Source: Symsagittifera roscoffensis (lineage: Eukaryota > Xenacoelomorpha > Acoela > Convolutidae). From it: a DNA stretch of 64,000 bases. A program made the translations under genes and the position numbers. The number at the start of each line of letters is the position of its first letter. Within the stretch, counting starts at the first letter, position 1. Location of the stretch: contig NC_087066.1 in NCBI RefSeq assembly GCF_963678635.1, forward strand, positions 58,422,312 through 58,486,311, in the 5' to 3' direction. The notes below the pieces were generated by a model that saw only the letters and a program-made list of their open reading frames with translations, made no database searches and was not told the origin of the DNA. Below, piece after piece: positions 32,000 to 45,014 of the stretch.

Positions 32000-34900
32000 G
32001 GTAATGCGTTTGTGTTATTATTTGAGTCATCGTATGTGTTGGGATTTGTTGATAGTTTTGTATTGTATTCTTTAATTTGTGCATCTAGGATGAAAATATT
32101 CCAAAAAATCCTGCAAATAAAATGCTACGCTGGCTTGTCTGTTTACTTGTGTATGTATTGCGCATGTGTTATAGATTCCGTTTAGTAATGAAAAAAGAAA
32201 TCCAATAATATTAAACAATGCGTATAAGATAGTCAATCTTTCTAAGATGTAATATGGTCATCCTAGAAAGGCTAAAACTTCGTTTTTCAAATTTACAAAA
32301 CTAAAGATATTGATTGGTGATATATCTTGCGATCGATATTTTTCACCGTTTAAATATATTTAATTTTTGATGTCTGAAAACATCCGCTGTAATCTTGTGC
32401 GTAAATGTCTGAAAATCCTGCTGTTTCTGCAAGTTTTCGTAAATTTTGTTCTATTGATTATCGTTGTATAGTGTCCATTTGTGTTAGTAGTTCTTGAAAC
32501 TGTTGTGTTATAATGTGATGTTGTATATCGGATTTAGAATAGATACCTATTGATTGTAAATCGATATTTGGGCTGCGAGCGATAGCTCGAATGCTTTCTG
32601 GTGAAAACTTTTTTAGGGGCTGCATGAGTGTAGGGTATGGTGTAAGTAGATAGTATTTATCTTCATCAGGGTTTAATTGTACGACCTTGTGGCTATTTTA
32701 TGATCCACATAGGACTGCGGTATCCCAAAATTATGTTCGTCTTGAAAGTTTATCAACAGAATGTACTTTAGTTTTATAGAATATGGGGATTCATTTGTAA
32801 CAACGTTTGTCTTCAAAAACGTATAGTGGTGATACTTTTTTGGTGCAAGTATAAAACCATAAAATGTTTCCTTCATAGTTAAGGAAAATCAATCTATTTC
32901 CGGATAACAAATATCCTGCGGATGGTATTTTGAGTACTGCTAATGCGAGTGATTGTAGAATCTGTGTTCTTTCTAATTCGCATAGTTGATGGAGTGTTTC
33001 TAATTCAGAAATTGACATTTCCTGGAAAATTCTACTAATTGTGTAGATTAATTTCATATCTAAGTGAATGTCATAATGTATTGCGCCAAAATAGGTATTA
33101 TTCATTAATGATAGTTCTTGTAAACGTGTACTTTCACTGTCGTATGGTTCTAGTCTTCCACCAGGATTTCCTGTGTTTTTGCGGAGGTTTACTGGGATGT
33201 ATGATGTATCTTCGTTTATTAGGTGATGTGTTGCATAGGGGTCAAATTTTATTTTCCCGGTGGTCATGTCGAAACCTTCGTCGTATTCAACAAGTATTTC
33301 GGAGTATTGTGTTTTGTAGAGTGAGTTTTTGTATTTACATACAAATTCTGTTTCGTGAAATATTTGAAAACGTGTCAATTAATTTTCGATATTATGGATG
33401 TTTCTAAAGTTAGTACTTAGTTTTTCAATTGGGTTGACTTTTTTAAATGGGATTGATTCAATAAAAAATTTTTGGTGAAATTTAATCATTCTAGCGTGTA
33501 TTTTTGCAACTTGGAAAGCTGTGCAGGTTTCTTCAGGAATTCATACTATGGTTGCTTGTGTGCGTGTTGTAGAATCTCAATATCCTTGGTCATTTTTGCA
33601 AGGGACTCTAGAGGGTTGTGTGGTCTTTTAAATCTCGTTTTAATTGTATTTTTTCAAGTTGTATTTTCCAATCAAAAAACATTATTTGTTGATATCCTTT
33701 TTTTTGTATCTGCTTTGCAATTTGATGGATCGTTGATACCTATGTGTGGTATCCAGTGTTTATCATGGAGATCGTATGTCAGTCTTCCATGTGTTCCATG
33801 AAAGAGAAAATTTCTGTCTAGTCTAATGTGACCTTGGTATCTTTCAAGTTCTGCTTGATGTGCTGAGTCTTGGAAAACGTGAAAACTTACAAGTTTTCTC
33901 TTTGTTCCATCGTTTTGTGTTAAGTTTAATCTTCTAAGTTCATTCTTACAATCTTGAGGGTTACGATGTAGTAATCTTTCTATATTACTCTGATGGAAAG
34001 ATTCGTGGTCTAGTCGGTTTTTATTTCCGTTTGAGACTTGTGAGCAATGTACTTTCTTTTCGGAAAATGTTGCTGTAAACTTGTAACCTGTTAATGTTGT
34101 TGATCGGGCTTTTGAGTATAGTGTTGCTATTACATTTGTGCTTTCTATAGCTTGTGGTTCTGATTCGCATTGTGTTACTTGATTTATAGCGTATTTGTGT
34201 AGTGTTTTTTGTTCGTTTTCTTCACAATCATAGTGTGTTACTAATAAATCCTGAGTTCTTGTACAATGGGATGGATTTGTATGTTGTTCGGAAAAAATTA
34301 GAAACATAATGTGTTGAAATGTAAATATCTTCAAAATATAAATGTGTACGATAATCCGGAGTATGGGTTATAAAATGTGATATATCCAATTACGTTTTTA
34401 GTGTATCTATCGTATTTATAAATTACTTCAGTTGTTATCAATTCAGGAGGTAGTGATTGAGCTGTTATGTTTGGTGGACTAAGGAGAAAAGGATGTTGAA
34501 CAATAGTATTAAGTTTGACTGTGATTTTGAACTTTAATTGAAGACTGTTTTGTTGAAGTATTTGAATGTTATGCTCTCGGATATCTTCGTGGATATCTTG
34601 TCTATATTGTAATCTATTAAGTGCCCAACTATGGAGTCGGTTACTTTCTTGATGTTGTCCAAATAGTGGGGGAGGTGCTACGAAAGTATTCCAATCTAAT
34701 CGTAAAGGGATATTTGACGATGATTGTTCTCGGTATCTAGCGTCGAGGTTGTTTGGAAAATTTAAGGGGAAAAGTGTTGGCGAGACTTGACTTATAGATG
34801 GTGTTGACGGAAATGAGAGTGTTTCTGGTGATGATGATAGTGTTGTATCAGAAGAAATATCTATTGGTTCATTTACTATGTTCGGTTCACCTTGTGTAAA

Positions 34901-35647
34901 TGAGTGTGTTGTCCAATATGGTGGTCTTTCAGTTGTGTCTGGGGGATTAAAAGGGTTTTCTCGAATTTGTTGTGATGTGGGGGTTGAATTTTGGTAGTCT
35001 GAGGGTATATTTAAGATGCTTTGGTGTGAAATAAGTGTGGGAAATTCTGGTAGTGTATTGCTTGAAAGTTCTGTTGGTGATTGAGGTATATTAAAATGAA
35101 CTCTGGGGGTTTGAAAGTTTCTATTTCTTCGCGGGTGTATAATTTGTCTATGTATATCAGGTGTATTTTGATTTTGGCTAATGTGTCTAACTCAATTGAG
35201 CTCTTGTTGCAGGGTGGGGTATAAGTTATATGTTGGTTCATTTGAAGATGCTTGTCGATGAACTGTTTCTAGTGGTTCTGATAAGCGTGCGTGTCGTTCT
35301 TCAAAGGTGTATGGGTTGTCTTGAAAAGAAATGCGTGTTGATGTTTGAGGATTGTTTGTAGTTGTTGGTGCTATTGGGCTTTCTTGGAATGTGGTTGGTG
35401 GGGGCTGGTTTGGTGGTGGTTGATTAGCAATTTTGGAAAATTATCTGAATTTTATTTTTTTTCTGGAAAATTTCTGTTTATTATAATATTGTTCAATAAA
35501 GAGTATCAAGAAGATGGTTGCTACGGCAAAAGTGACTATTGCTTTTTTGATACATCTGCATATTGTTATGATGAGGGAGGTTAAAAACGTGAGAAAAATT
35601 ATGAATAAAAGAAAAATATCTGTTCGACTGAAAAAAGTTCGTATCAT
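32000..35647 (-). pseudogene. Envelope-like coding region of the nested element, broken by frameshifts
   Basis: About 3.6 kb in changing frames downstream of integrase, the env position. 35647-35441 (68 codons) starts with a strongly hydrophobic membrane segment. 35430-34340 is Pro/Thr/Ser-rich and then folds into a more ordered part. 34334-33672 (220 codons) and 33378-32791 (195 codons) hold Cys-containing, globular, presumably extracellular sequence, with short motifs such as CELERTQ and AGYLLSGNR. 32870-32000 continues with stops and has a second hydrophobic stretch near 32280-32060, a candidate C-terminal anchor. The overall layout fits a viral-type fusion glycoprotein captured by the element; the motifs remind me of jingchuvirus-type class III glycoproteins, but this was not tested. 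Plus-strand relatives occur in each unit of the array at 50336-64000. No intact product is possible. Confidence 0.6.
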
Positions 35648-35649
35648 TT

Positions 35650-36486
35650 AGATAGATTATACGTATTCGTACCTGAAGATGTGGTCAAGGATTTGGGAGA
35701 GTTGGAGATATATCTCAAATAGGGAATAGAAAATTTAAAAAAGATCGCAAAAAATTATAGAAATTATTATTATTGATTCAAAAGTTTCAATGAAAAAGTA
35801 TATCAAAATTTGAAATAGATTGAAAAATTTTGTGAAGAGGTTTAGAAGTTTTTATTTTATGTAATCAACTTTTATGGAAAGAAGCATTTACGAAGTGATT
35901 TGTTCGTCGAATTTTTTTTAAAGTTTTGAGGCGAAATTGAATTGTGGTCGAATTATTTATTAATTTTTTGACAAGTGGGTTGAGTTTCGTGAAAAATTGT
36001 TTATTGTTCATTGTTTATTGTTCAATAAAAATTTTATTAGTGTTCGGGATGTCTTCAAAGTATTGTTTTCATTTGTTGAATAAATGGGGGTCACTTTGAA
36101 ATATTTCTACTTTAGGCCAAATGATCATGGGTCTTTTTTACTTTAGTCTAATTTGCCATTTTTGGTTGGGGGACTTTTGAGGTCTGAATTGAGAAAAAAT
36201 TGATGGTTTTTGTATAATCTGAGAGGGGAGGGTTATTATATTGAAGTAGTGTTTATTTTAATTGTCAAGTTTGAGCGAGTTGCTAGAGTTATAGATATGC
36301 CTGGAGATTAGTTTCTATCGGCTAAATAAGTTTGTGTTAGAGATAGTCAGGTGACAATTTGAACAATTTCTATTGGTTGAATTTGAACTAGATTCGGTCG
36401 ATATTATTCTTAGCAAGCTTTTACAGAATTGTGAAGGTGTAAAGTGATTTAAAAAAAGGTTTCTGTTAATCTTAAATCAAGGTTGT
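35650..36486 (-). other. pol-env spacer of the nested element
   Basis: About 0.84 kb with no frame of note. In transcription sense, CTCAACCCACTTGTCAAAAAATTAAT matches the same spacer in segments A (27190-27215) and B (50210-50235), showing that the spacer is part of the family. A splice acceptor for an env mRNA would be expected here; none was assigned with confidence. Confidence 0.6.
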
Positions 36487-38184
36487 TTCTGAAATTCAAC
36501 TTTCTTTAATAATTTAGAGTATGGGATGAATGTTTTATAGTTTTTCCGTGGTTGACTTCTAAGACGTGATGATTCTCTAGGTTTGGATTTTTTTTGTGGT
36601 AAAATTTGTTCTGTTAATTGTCTATTTTTCCTTTCTTTTTGAGGTATTTTTGGTTCTGGTGTGTTTGATCTTTGAGGGTCTATCTTCTTTTGTTGAATTG
36701 TTTTTGTATTTTTGGTAGTATTAACATGTTGATTTTGTTCTATTTGTGGGTTATTGTGAACTATGTGTAAACCTGTGAAAGAATATAATTGAGTTAATTC
36801 GCGAAGAGCGTATTCCTTGGGATAATGAGGTAAAAGGCTGTTACGATGTTGTATGACTTCTTTCTTGCTGGAGTCAGTAAGTTTGTATGTTACTTCAGTA
36901 GGTTTATCAATTATTTGGTAGGGTCCTTTTCGAAGTGGTTGTAATTTTTTGGATATTCCTTTTTGTGTAGTAAATTAGGTATTAAAAAAATGTTCCAATT
37001 TTTAAGTCTGTGGCTGGCATGAAGCGTGAATTAATTTGGTTATTTATATTTTGCCTTTGTAACAACTTTTTTGTTTTGTTTTTTGGTAAATTTCATTGTG
37101 TTTTTTATCTCTTTTTAAAATCCATTTGTTATGTGTACCGGAAGCTAATTTCAAAATTTGTGAATGATGAAAGTGGTCTTCATCATGTGTGTATAACGGT
37201 AGGTTATAACAAATTGAATCATTGTTGGGTTGACAATAACCTTGTGCATTTTTATGAGCGTTTGCTGTAAACATGATTGGTTTTCGTGGCTTTTGATTAA
37301 AAACTATTTCGTATGGTGGCATTCCTAAAGTTGTTGTAATTTGTGAATTATAGGATAATGGTAGTAATTTTACATCTGTTGACCATTCAGTATATCGTGT
37401 ATCACTTCTATTAATGATGCATCTGAGGTATTCTTGTAGTGAACGGTTCATACCTTCGACTAATCCATTTGTCCAAGGTGCATGAGATGTACGTGGTTTA
37501 TGTTTGATATTATATAGGTGGCATAATATGATGATTTCGTTGTTAATGAATTCTGTGCCGTTATCTGTAACTAGTTTTTCTGGCAGTCCAAATTTAGCTA
37601 TCCAATGTTCGTAAAGTGTTTTGTATGCCTAGTAAGCATTACAATGTGGTACTGGGATGAGTGCTACGTAGTGTGTAAATGCATCAACAATTACCATAAT
37701 ATAAGAATTTCCTTCGGAGGATGGTGAAATTGGTCCTTTTGTGTCGAATGAAACTTTGTCCTTTGAAATCTTGTTTTGTTGCTATTTGTTTTTGATTTGG
37801 CTAAGCTTTATTTAATTGAAATATTATGCAATCATTGCATAATACTTTAATCCAAATTGGTGCATTTGGGAAGTAAAATTTTTGTGTAAAATTTGAATAT
37901 GTATTTTCTGATCCTGAGTGTCCTTTTGTATGTTGCGTATGAGATATGTCAATTGCTATTAGCATCATGCTGAGGGGGAGACAGGGTACTTTAAAATCGG
38001 GTGTCTGATATTCCAAAAGGTCTGTGGTTTCATTAATAGTTGTATTATTGTTTTTTCTAAAGTATCGGAGGAGTGTTTTATTTCCTAATATTGTTGTATC
38101 AGCTTTTGTTGGTTTTGTTTTAAATTTGTGCCATGATTTGAGTTGGCGAATTACGGGATCAAAGTTTTGATATTTCTGAAACAA
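36487..38184 (-). pseudogene. Integrase of the nested element
   Basis: 38184-37801 (127 codons) ends in the H2C2 zinc domain: HTQHTKGHSG and later CNDCIIF. About 37760-37450, in frames broken by a stop near 37630, gives VDAFTHYVA (first Asp), VTDNGTEF (second Asp) and NGLVEGMNRSLQEYL (Glu), so the DD35E triad is intact. 37451-37044 (135 codons) covers the end of the core and the start of the C-terminal domain. The frame continues with a Lys/Arg-rich tail to about 36487. Integrase inserts the DNA copy and makes the short target duplication, here 4 bp. Confidence 0.85.
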
Positions 38185-38599
38185 CTGTAGTGTAATTTTT
38201 TCTGTTGGTGGTAGAAAAATATTTTCAACTTCTATTATTGATAGAGGAATTGTGTCGAACGGGTCATGAAGATCGAAAACTTGATTATCGTGTATTTTGA
38301 ATTTTTTATTGTTGGTCCTGATAAATTTATTTCATCAGTTGAATTTTCTTTTTCTATCAATGGAAAAAGTTCTTTTTTATGCGGTTGTTGTTCTATTTTC
38401 CTTTGTTGAGTATTATTTTTTATCCAATGTGAATAGGGAATTGGTTTGAATGGGGATGTTCCTAATACATCTACTTCATAGTGGTTTTTTTGACAATCTA
38501 AATAGAGTGGGAAATGTTGTAAATTATTTATTTGTGACTAATGTATATCTGTTTTTACTGCCTATTTGCATTCCAATCTGGGTGATGTTTCATTTTTTG

Positions 38600-39092
38600 C
38601 AAGATAGAGTTTAATATTTTGTGGTAATTCAACTGTAGTTTTTCGTAAAAGTAGTTCAGGTGGTGTATTTCTACTTAATGTATCTGGTAGTGCAAGTTTT
38701 TTTCATGCTGTCCAAACTATATGTAAGTTTGGGAATTTCATTAAAATTAATTAAAATCTATAAACTCCATGGTTTGGGTTTGATTTCTTTGTAAAGATAA
38801 ATATTATAGTTTTATGATCTGTAAATAGAACTGTTGGATGTTTAGATCCAAGTAGAAGAAATTCATATTCGGTCAGGGTGTATATTATAGCTGTGCATTC
38901 TCTCATGAGAGTAGAGAGTCGTAGTTCAGCTTGTGTAAATAAGCGAGAATTTGCTGATATACGATTCATTTTGTTTGTTCCACTGTGTGATTGTAGAAAT
39001 GCTGCGCCGATGCCAAAGTTTGGAGTATCGCACATTGCATAAAATGGTTGATTCGAATCAGGGATTGTATTTGATATTTGTTCTGTTAACAC
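38600..39092 (-). pseudogene. RNase H of the nested element
   Basis: 39092-38751 is a 113-codon frame with FYAMCDTPNFGIGAAFLQ (first catalytic Asp region), NRISANSRLFTQAELRLSTL (catalytic Glu region) and VLFTDHKTIIFIF (third acidic residue with the DH pair). After a frame change near 38750, a linker of the form LPDTLSRNTPPEL continues to about 38600. RNase H removes the RNA strand during reverse transcription. It follows the RT directly, as in all Ty3/gypsy elements. Confidence 0.82.
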
Positions 39093-39185
39093 TTTTTTTG
39101 TTTCTTCGAATCTTGTTTGATGTTCGGTGGTCCATTCGAAGTTATTTTGTTGTCTAAGGACGCTATAGAAAGGTCTTAAGTATAA

Positions 39186-40545
39186 TTACATTTTGTATAC
39201 ATATTTACTTAATAAATTTAACATTCCAAGGAATTCTTGGATTTTCTTTTTATTTGTGGGTGGTTGAAGTTTCTGAATTGCGTGTATTCGTGATTTCAAT
39301 GGAGTTATAGTGTTACTTTCAATAATGTGGCCAAGAAGTTTTACGCGTGTTAAGAAAAAATGTGATTTGTCTGGGGCTGCTTTCATGTTTTCATTTTTGA
39401 GTATTTGATGATATTGTTCTAAAATTATAAACATTTCGTCTTTCTTTTGTGATTGCATGAAAACATCATCTAAGTATGTGATTGCATGTGTTTTGAGTAT
39501 AAGTGATCTAAAAATTTTACTCATAAAAGCTGAAAAAGCTGCTGGTCCAATAGAAATACCATAGAATAATTTATTAAATTCGTATTGTTGATTTCCAATA
39601 ACAAATTGTGTTAGTCGTCGTGACTGTTCATCTAGTGGCATTTGATTGTATGCACTATTCATATCTGCGGTTGTGAAGTATTTTACCATTTATTTTGGTT
39701 AGAATTACTTGAAATGGTCAATGGGCCAATTACTTTAGTTTCGTCAATTAGTGAATTGAGGTATCTAGCATCTGGAACGATTTTTAGTGATTCTCCTTTA
39801 GCTAAGATGATAACTGGGTTGATAAAGGTGTTAAATTTTGGTTGTTCTTCTTTGTTTACTGGTGATATAATTTCATATTGTTCTAAAATGTCAAGTAGTC
39901 TGTTTACTTTATCTTGTAAATGTATCGGTACTTTACTTGCTCGTTGTTTTTTGAAAATTGCGTCAGGATTTAAAGGTAAATGTAGTGGTGAACTAATTTT
40001 TCCAACATCGAATTTGGATGTTGCATAAACTGTTGGAAACTTTAATAACAGTTCGGCTAATTTATCGAATTCTTTTTGTGTTGTTTGGGAATGTTGAAAA
40101 TTAAACATTGTTAGAAATTTTTGTTCTTCTTCTGTATAATGTGATATTGTAAACGTTGGTTTAAAATATGGTGTTTTTTGAAGTAGTCAGTGTTTCTTTT
40201 TTTGTTGCTTATTATGTTGTTTATTGATAAATCTTCATCAAGAATTGTGGATTGACATATGCCGAGTAATTGTAATTTATTATTGACTCGATATGCTACT
40301 TCATTTGTGGGTGAAGTTGTAGCATCTGTTTCACAGTATCCTAAGAGTCCTAAGGGTAGTGTTATCTGGTATGGTGAATTGTTATATACGTGTAATAAAA
40401 TATTATCTGAGTTTGAATGTTTCATGTATTTTAAGGATGAGATTGTGTTTCTAAAAAATTTATGGATTGGTTTAAATTCAAGGTCTGACATAAAGAAGTG
40501 TTGTTTGTTTTGGTTCTTATCGTACTGGTGGACTTGTTTAATCAA
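39186..40545 (-). pseudogene. Reverse transcriptase of the nested element
   Basis: Three overlapping frames give nearly the whole domain: 40545-40111 (protease-RT connector), 40108-39683 (fingers, with INPVIILAKGESLKIVPDAR) and 39689-39186 (palm and thumb). The palm has TTADMNSAYNQMPL, with the first catalytic Asp, YGISIGPAAFSAFM, and ITYLDDVFMQS with both catalytic Asp residues. The thumb has LLGHIIES and KKIQEFLGMLN. The catalytic residues are intact; only frame changes (at about 40110 and 39686) interrupt it. The wording is distinct from copies D and 9941-15890, marking a separate gypsy branch. Confidence 0.88.
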
Positions 40546-40859
40546 AAATTTATATACATTTGCTGATAGTGGTTTCAGGTATTTTCATTCCTGATTATAA
40601 ATAGGTAAAAATTGGAGAAAAATGGTGGTTGTTTGTTTAATCTTTGAAAGAAGGTTAAGGATGTGGTTTTTGTCCTTGTGTATTTATCTTTTATACGGAG
40701 TTTGCTATTCAAAATGTTTATTGTGGGAATTTACTTAGTTATAAATGGTATGCCAATGATATTGTGTTTTATGTCTGTAATGTGAAATGTTTGTTTAAAT
40801 GGTTTATTTAGTATTTTATTCTGTTCCATTGTTCTAGTGGGAACAAGGAAAAGTTGGAT

Positions 40860-41314
40860 TTTTCCGTAATTTACTGCATAATGTTGATCCTTGTGCTGTT
40901 GCTAATTTACTGGCGGTTTTTATAGGTGTTAGGATTGGGTGTAACGATTTGATTTCATTCCAAGTAGGGATGTTAATAATATTTGATGCTGCACCTGAAT
41001 CAATTAAAAAATCTATTTCAAGATCGGGTGGTTGAAATTCTTTACTTTTTGGACTTTCTAAGAGAAATGAGATTGTCCAAATTTTTTCTTGGCTGTTCTT
41101 TATGTATATTTTGGTAAATGTGATTTGTACTTGAGCGTTGTTTTTCGTTATTGACTACTGTGTTGATTTCGTTTACATTCTGTTCAATTGATACATCGTT
41201 TCTTATGGGTCTTGTATAGTAGTCTTGAAGAACTTCCAATTGATTTTCGTAAATGTGTGAACTTAAGAGTTGTTCGTATATAATGGGTTCGTAGTCGTTT
41301 TCGACTGTGATCAT
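40860..41314 (-). pseudogene. Aspartic protease of the nested element
   Basis: 41314-41042 is a 90-codon frame leading into protease. After a frameshift, about 41035-40870 reads DLEIDFLIDSGAASNIINI, with the DSGA active-site motif, then TWNEIKSLHPI and TASKLATAQGS. Retropepsin cleaves Gag-Pol. Length and position between Gag and RT are as expected. The frame breaks again near 40860. Confidence 0.75.
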
Positions 41315-41479
41315 ATTAACTGAGATAGTGTTATTTTTATCACTCTCGCTGTCTGTTGATTCACAATTAATGAGATTTAATTGTAGTTCGGTACTTTCTG
41401 TGTTGTCAATACCAGGGGGGTCTGAAGTTGTTTCTTTAGTTGTTTGTACCTGATTAATTTGTCGCTGATGTTGTGGCGT

Positions 41480-42060
41480 GTTATTTCTATATTTGTGTTG
41501 GGAATCAGGGTAACGATTGTTGTTTCGATAAGGCGATTGAGAATAATTTCTTTGATTATTATAATTGAAATTCCTATTTTGTGAGTTGTTTTGTGACCTA
41601 TTATAGTAATTGTTATTGTTTCCTTGATAAATAGATCTGTTATAGGAATTGTTTCTTGATCTGTTGTTTTGGTAACGTTGGTTTCTGTTATTTGAATAAT
41701 TTCTATTTCTGTTGTTCGAGTAGTTTCTATTTATATTGTATGATGAATTACGTAATCTATCGTTTGGATAGTGTCTATTCCTAAAATTTGAATGGGAACT
41801 GGTATCAGAAAATTCTTTTCTATTTGAATTTGATCGTGAATAGTTGTTTCTATACTGGTTATTTTGGCTATTTGATCAACTATATCTGTTTTGTGAGAAA
41901 TTTTGTGAATTTCTTTGTTCTGGTGATCTACCTCTATAATTAGAGTTATAGGGTGATTGGTTTCTTGAGTAATTTGAATTATTTGGGAGTGGTTTACCAG
42001 AGCTGTTATTACTATTAATATTTTTGTTTGGTAAATTTTGATCCTTTTTCATGTATTGCT
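41480..42060 (-). pseudogene. Asn/Arg/Ser/Tyr-rich low-complexity gag C-terminus
   Basis: The minus-strand translation is dominated by Asn, Arg, Ser and Tyr in repeated phrases such as NRNYSNNRN and SYNRSIYQ, for about 170 codons, with one stop near 41890. Segment A has the same composition at 24480-24720, so it is a family trait rather than random AT-rich sequence. It lies after the zinc knuckle and before protease. The composition resembles RNA-binding, phase-separating tails; that role is inferred. Confidence 0.6.
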
Positions 42061-45014
42061 AGAATGATTTGTTTGGTTCTTTGTACTTTTGTGGTTTATT
42101 TTGATTATCTTGTTGTTTTTGTCTACATTTGGCAATGCTATGTCCGTATCATTGACAACAAATACACCATTTCTTGAAACATGGTTTACCTTTGATATTG
42201 GGATTTTTTTCATATATGTTCAAAATTTCAGCAATTTTTTCAGTTAGGTCTACATCTGAGTCGTGCATGTTGTTCATTTATGTGGTATTTGTTTCAATTC
42301 TATTAACGTATTGTAGTTTAAGATTTTCTGTTTCTTCAAGTTTCATTGTGATTTCTGCTTGTTCTAATTTGTCAACTAGTTTTCTGAAATCTAAATCTGG
42401 TTCTCGAATTGATGAGGGGTGTGATGCTCTCTTTTTTATAGCTATTTTTCTTAATTGGGGTGTTAGAGTCATCATTAAAATTTCTGTCAATTTCGCTATT
42501 TTATAATCATGAAAGTTTATTGAATATGCTTTTTGAACTAGTGTTTCGATTCTAACTGCCAATTGTTTAATTGTTTCGTTTGGTAGTCTGCAAATTTTAT
42601 TGCATAAAACTCTTTGGTGTTGTTTATTTCTTTCAGAATCAAACATTTTTGAGAAAACCATTTCTGAGCTGCGCCATCAAGTGTTGTTTGGATTAACGCT
42701 GTGCGTCTATGTGTCCAATTTTGATGGAGTGGTGTATTAATTGGTTCAGGTCCGATATTTAAAAATAAATTTGCTGTGACTGCATTCAAATAGTCTTCTA
42801 CAGAATATTCAGGGTCTGTGCCTGTGAATACCATTAGTGGTTTATTTGATGTTATTGATGATCCACCAATGAGATGTGGATTCATAGTCATTTGTAGTGA
42901 TTCTGCGGCATATGGCATTTGTGAGAAATTTGTCAGTTGGTTTTTTGTTATCTCGTGTTGTTGTAAATAATATGGTAGTGGTATTTTGTTTTGCAATTGC
43001 GTTGGTTGATAATAATCAGTATTAAATGGATTTTGTGAATAAAAATTATTATTTTGGGGTTCGTAATTTGATCTAGAGTGTCGCATATGTTGTTCTCGTG
43101 CATATGGTTCAAAAGTATTTGGTTGATTTACTTGATAAGACTGGAGTCTTTGGTTTTGAGAAGTTTGTTGATGGTTCTGGTCATGAAAATTGTCATCATC
43201 TGATGATTGATAATTAGGTGTATAGTAAGGTGTTTTTTTTAGATTGGTATGGTTTTTTGTTATTTTTATTCTGTTAAAAAAATTGATAGTTTTCACTTGG
43301 GTCTGATGGAATACGTGGGTTAATTTTAAAATTTAAGAAATTTGTTGTGTGTTGTTGGGGATTTTGTCGTTGTGAAAATGAACGATTATGCTGATTTGTA
43401 CGAGGGGGTTTAGATGTTTGCGATCTATTTACATAGTTATAATTGTGTTCTGCAAAATTACTTCTAGTGAATATTCTTTGTTTTTGTGGTGGTTCCGTCA
43501 TTGGTCTAAATGTTTGGTAATCCATGTGTGAATATTTTGGAGCAACCGAGGATTTAACTGTAGATTGTAATGTTACTTGGGGTAACCTTGAAGTCTTTGG
43601 TTTTGGCGTTGTAAGATTTGTATGTATTGGTTAAATACTCTGTTGTGTGGTTGTTACAATGGTTTCAACAATTTCTTCATTTATAAAATGTGATGGTGTT
43701 TGAATATCTTGTTGTGTAAGATTTCTAGTTCCATTTAAGTTTTCTTGTTGTACAAGTGTTGAATTCAAACTATTATTTTGTTGTCTATTAGGTAAGAATG
43801 AATGATAGTTTAAAGGTGTTGCATCTATTGTCAGTGGTTTTATTTTTTATATAGTCTTTGTGAATAGTTATTGTACTGATTGCTTGACTTGAGATGTCTA
43901 TTGGAAAATTCAGAAATAATGGATGAGACCATTCAGGTTCCCAAACGTAATCTGATTGTTCGGCAATGACAGTGTCGTCATTTGAACTCTGGGGTCTAAA
44001 ATTTTTTATTGCTTGTGCAATTAAATCTATATTGTGGGCAAAGTAGTCTATTATAAACCATGCTAAGATTTTTTGTAAATCGTGTTTAACATTTGGTGAA
44101 ATTTCATTGTTTGGAAAATTTTCACGATTTGTGTTTAAAAATGCTGAGAATGCGGCAATTTCACTTCTTTTATTTGTGTGTCTTGATGTTTGAACCAGTG
44201 ATATGCTTTCGGTTTCTTTCTTTTCTAGTATAGATAAATAATTATAAATATTTGCAAAAACATCGTTAGTGAAAATTGAATTTGCTTTCTGTGAATCTGA
44301 TGTTGTATGTTTTTAATGTATTCTCTGAATACTTTCGAAAATTCTATATCGACATCATCTGTTTGGATAACATATTTGCCATGAAAGTTTCTTGTTGTAC
44401 TGAATTCTATGGTGTAAGTTCCGTATTGTTGTGTTAAGTTACATATTCCTTTTATGTAATGGTCGACAATTTGTCTATTGATTTTTATTTCTGGGAGTTC
44501 TGCTTTACATGGGCTAATTCCTTGTTCAAATATATTTGCGATTAGGTTTTGACAAAATTGTGTTTGTCCTCTGTCTTCAGTGAGTGAAAGGATGATAAAT
44601 GAGAATACCGAGTCTTCGTCTGGACTTTCATCACTTGGGCTTTGACTCATTTTTTTGTTTTATGACTGTCAGTGCGTAATGTTCAATGTGTCTGATTGGT
44701 TAGTTCCAACTGTATAAACGTACTGGTTTACTTTTGTATATCTTTTTTATTCTTCTTTTTCCTTGTTTTGATGAATGTGATGTAGCTTCTGAATCGGAAA
44801 AATGTAATTGATCATGAAATGGGTAATTTTCATTTACTGTATCTTTTAGCTTGTAGAGTGCATCTAAATCGCTGACTTCTGATTCAGAGACTGCGTTTAT
44901 ACGCTTTGAAAATCTTTTTCGTGCAATTTGTTTTTGCTTGCTTAAAATTTTTCTTTTTATTGTTTGACGTTTTGTGCGAATATATCCGAATGTTTGTTTA
45001 TGCGGTGTAATCAC
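42000..45014 (-). pseudogene. gag of the nested element (long, broken by several frameshifts)
   Basis: About 3.0 kb of coding-like sequence in changing frames. 45014-44700: basic start, then an acidic Ser-rich segment (104 codons). 44650-44225: 141 codons starting MSQSPSDESPDEDS, of unknown role. 43850-43274: Gln/Asn/Thr-rich linker. 43296-42538 (252 codons) and 42661-42278 (127 codons): the capsid-type core, with FTGTDPEYSVEDYLNAV, WTHRRTALIQTTLDGAAQKW and RLPNETIKQLAVRIETLVQ, typical of gypsy Gag. About 42190-42130: a CX2CX4HX4C zinc knuckle (CICCQ-stop-YGHSIAKC) with an in-frame stop. Gag would form the particle and bind the RNA; in this copy it is interrupted at least five times. Confidence 0.78.

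Noticed and set aside
33039-33407. 122-codon plus-strand frame
   Set aside because: It is antisense to the envelope-like region, whose minus-strand frame has array relatives; no family feature.
39642-40028. 128-codon plus-strand frame
   Set aside because: It is antisense to the well-supported RT of the nested element.
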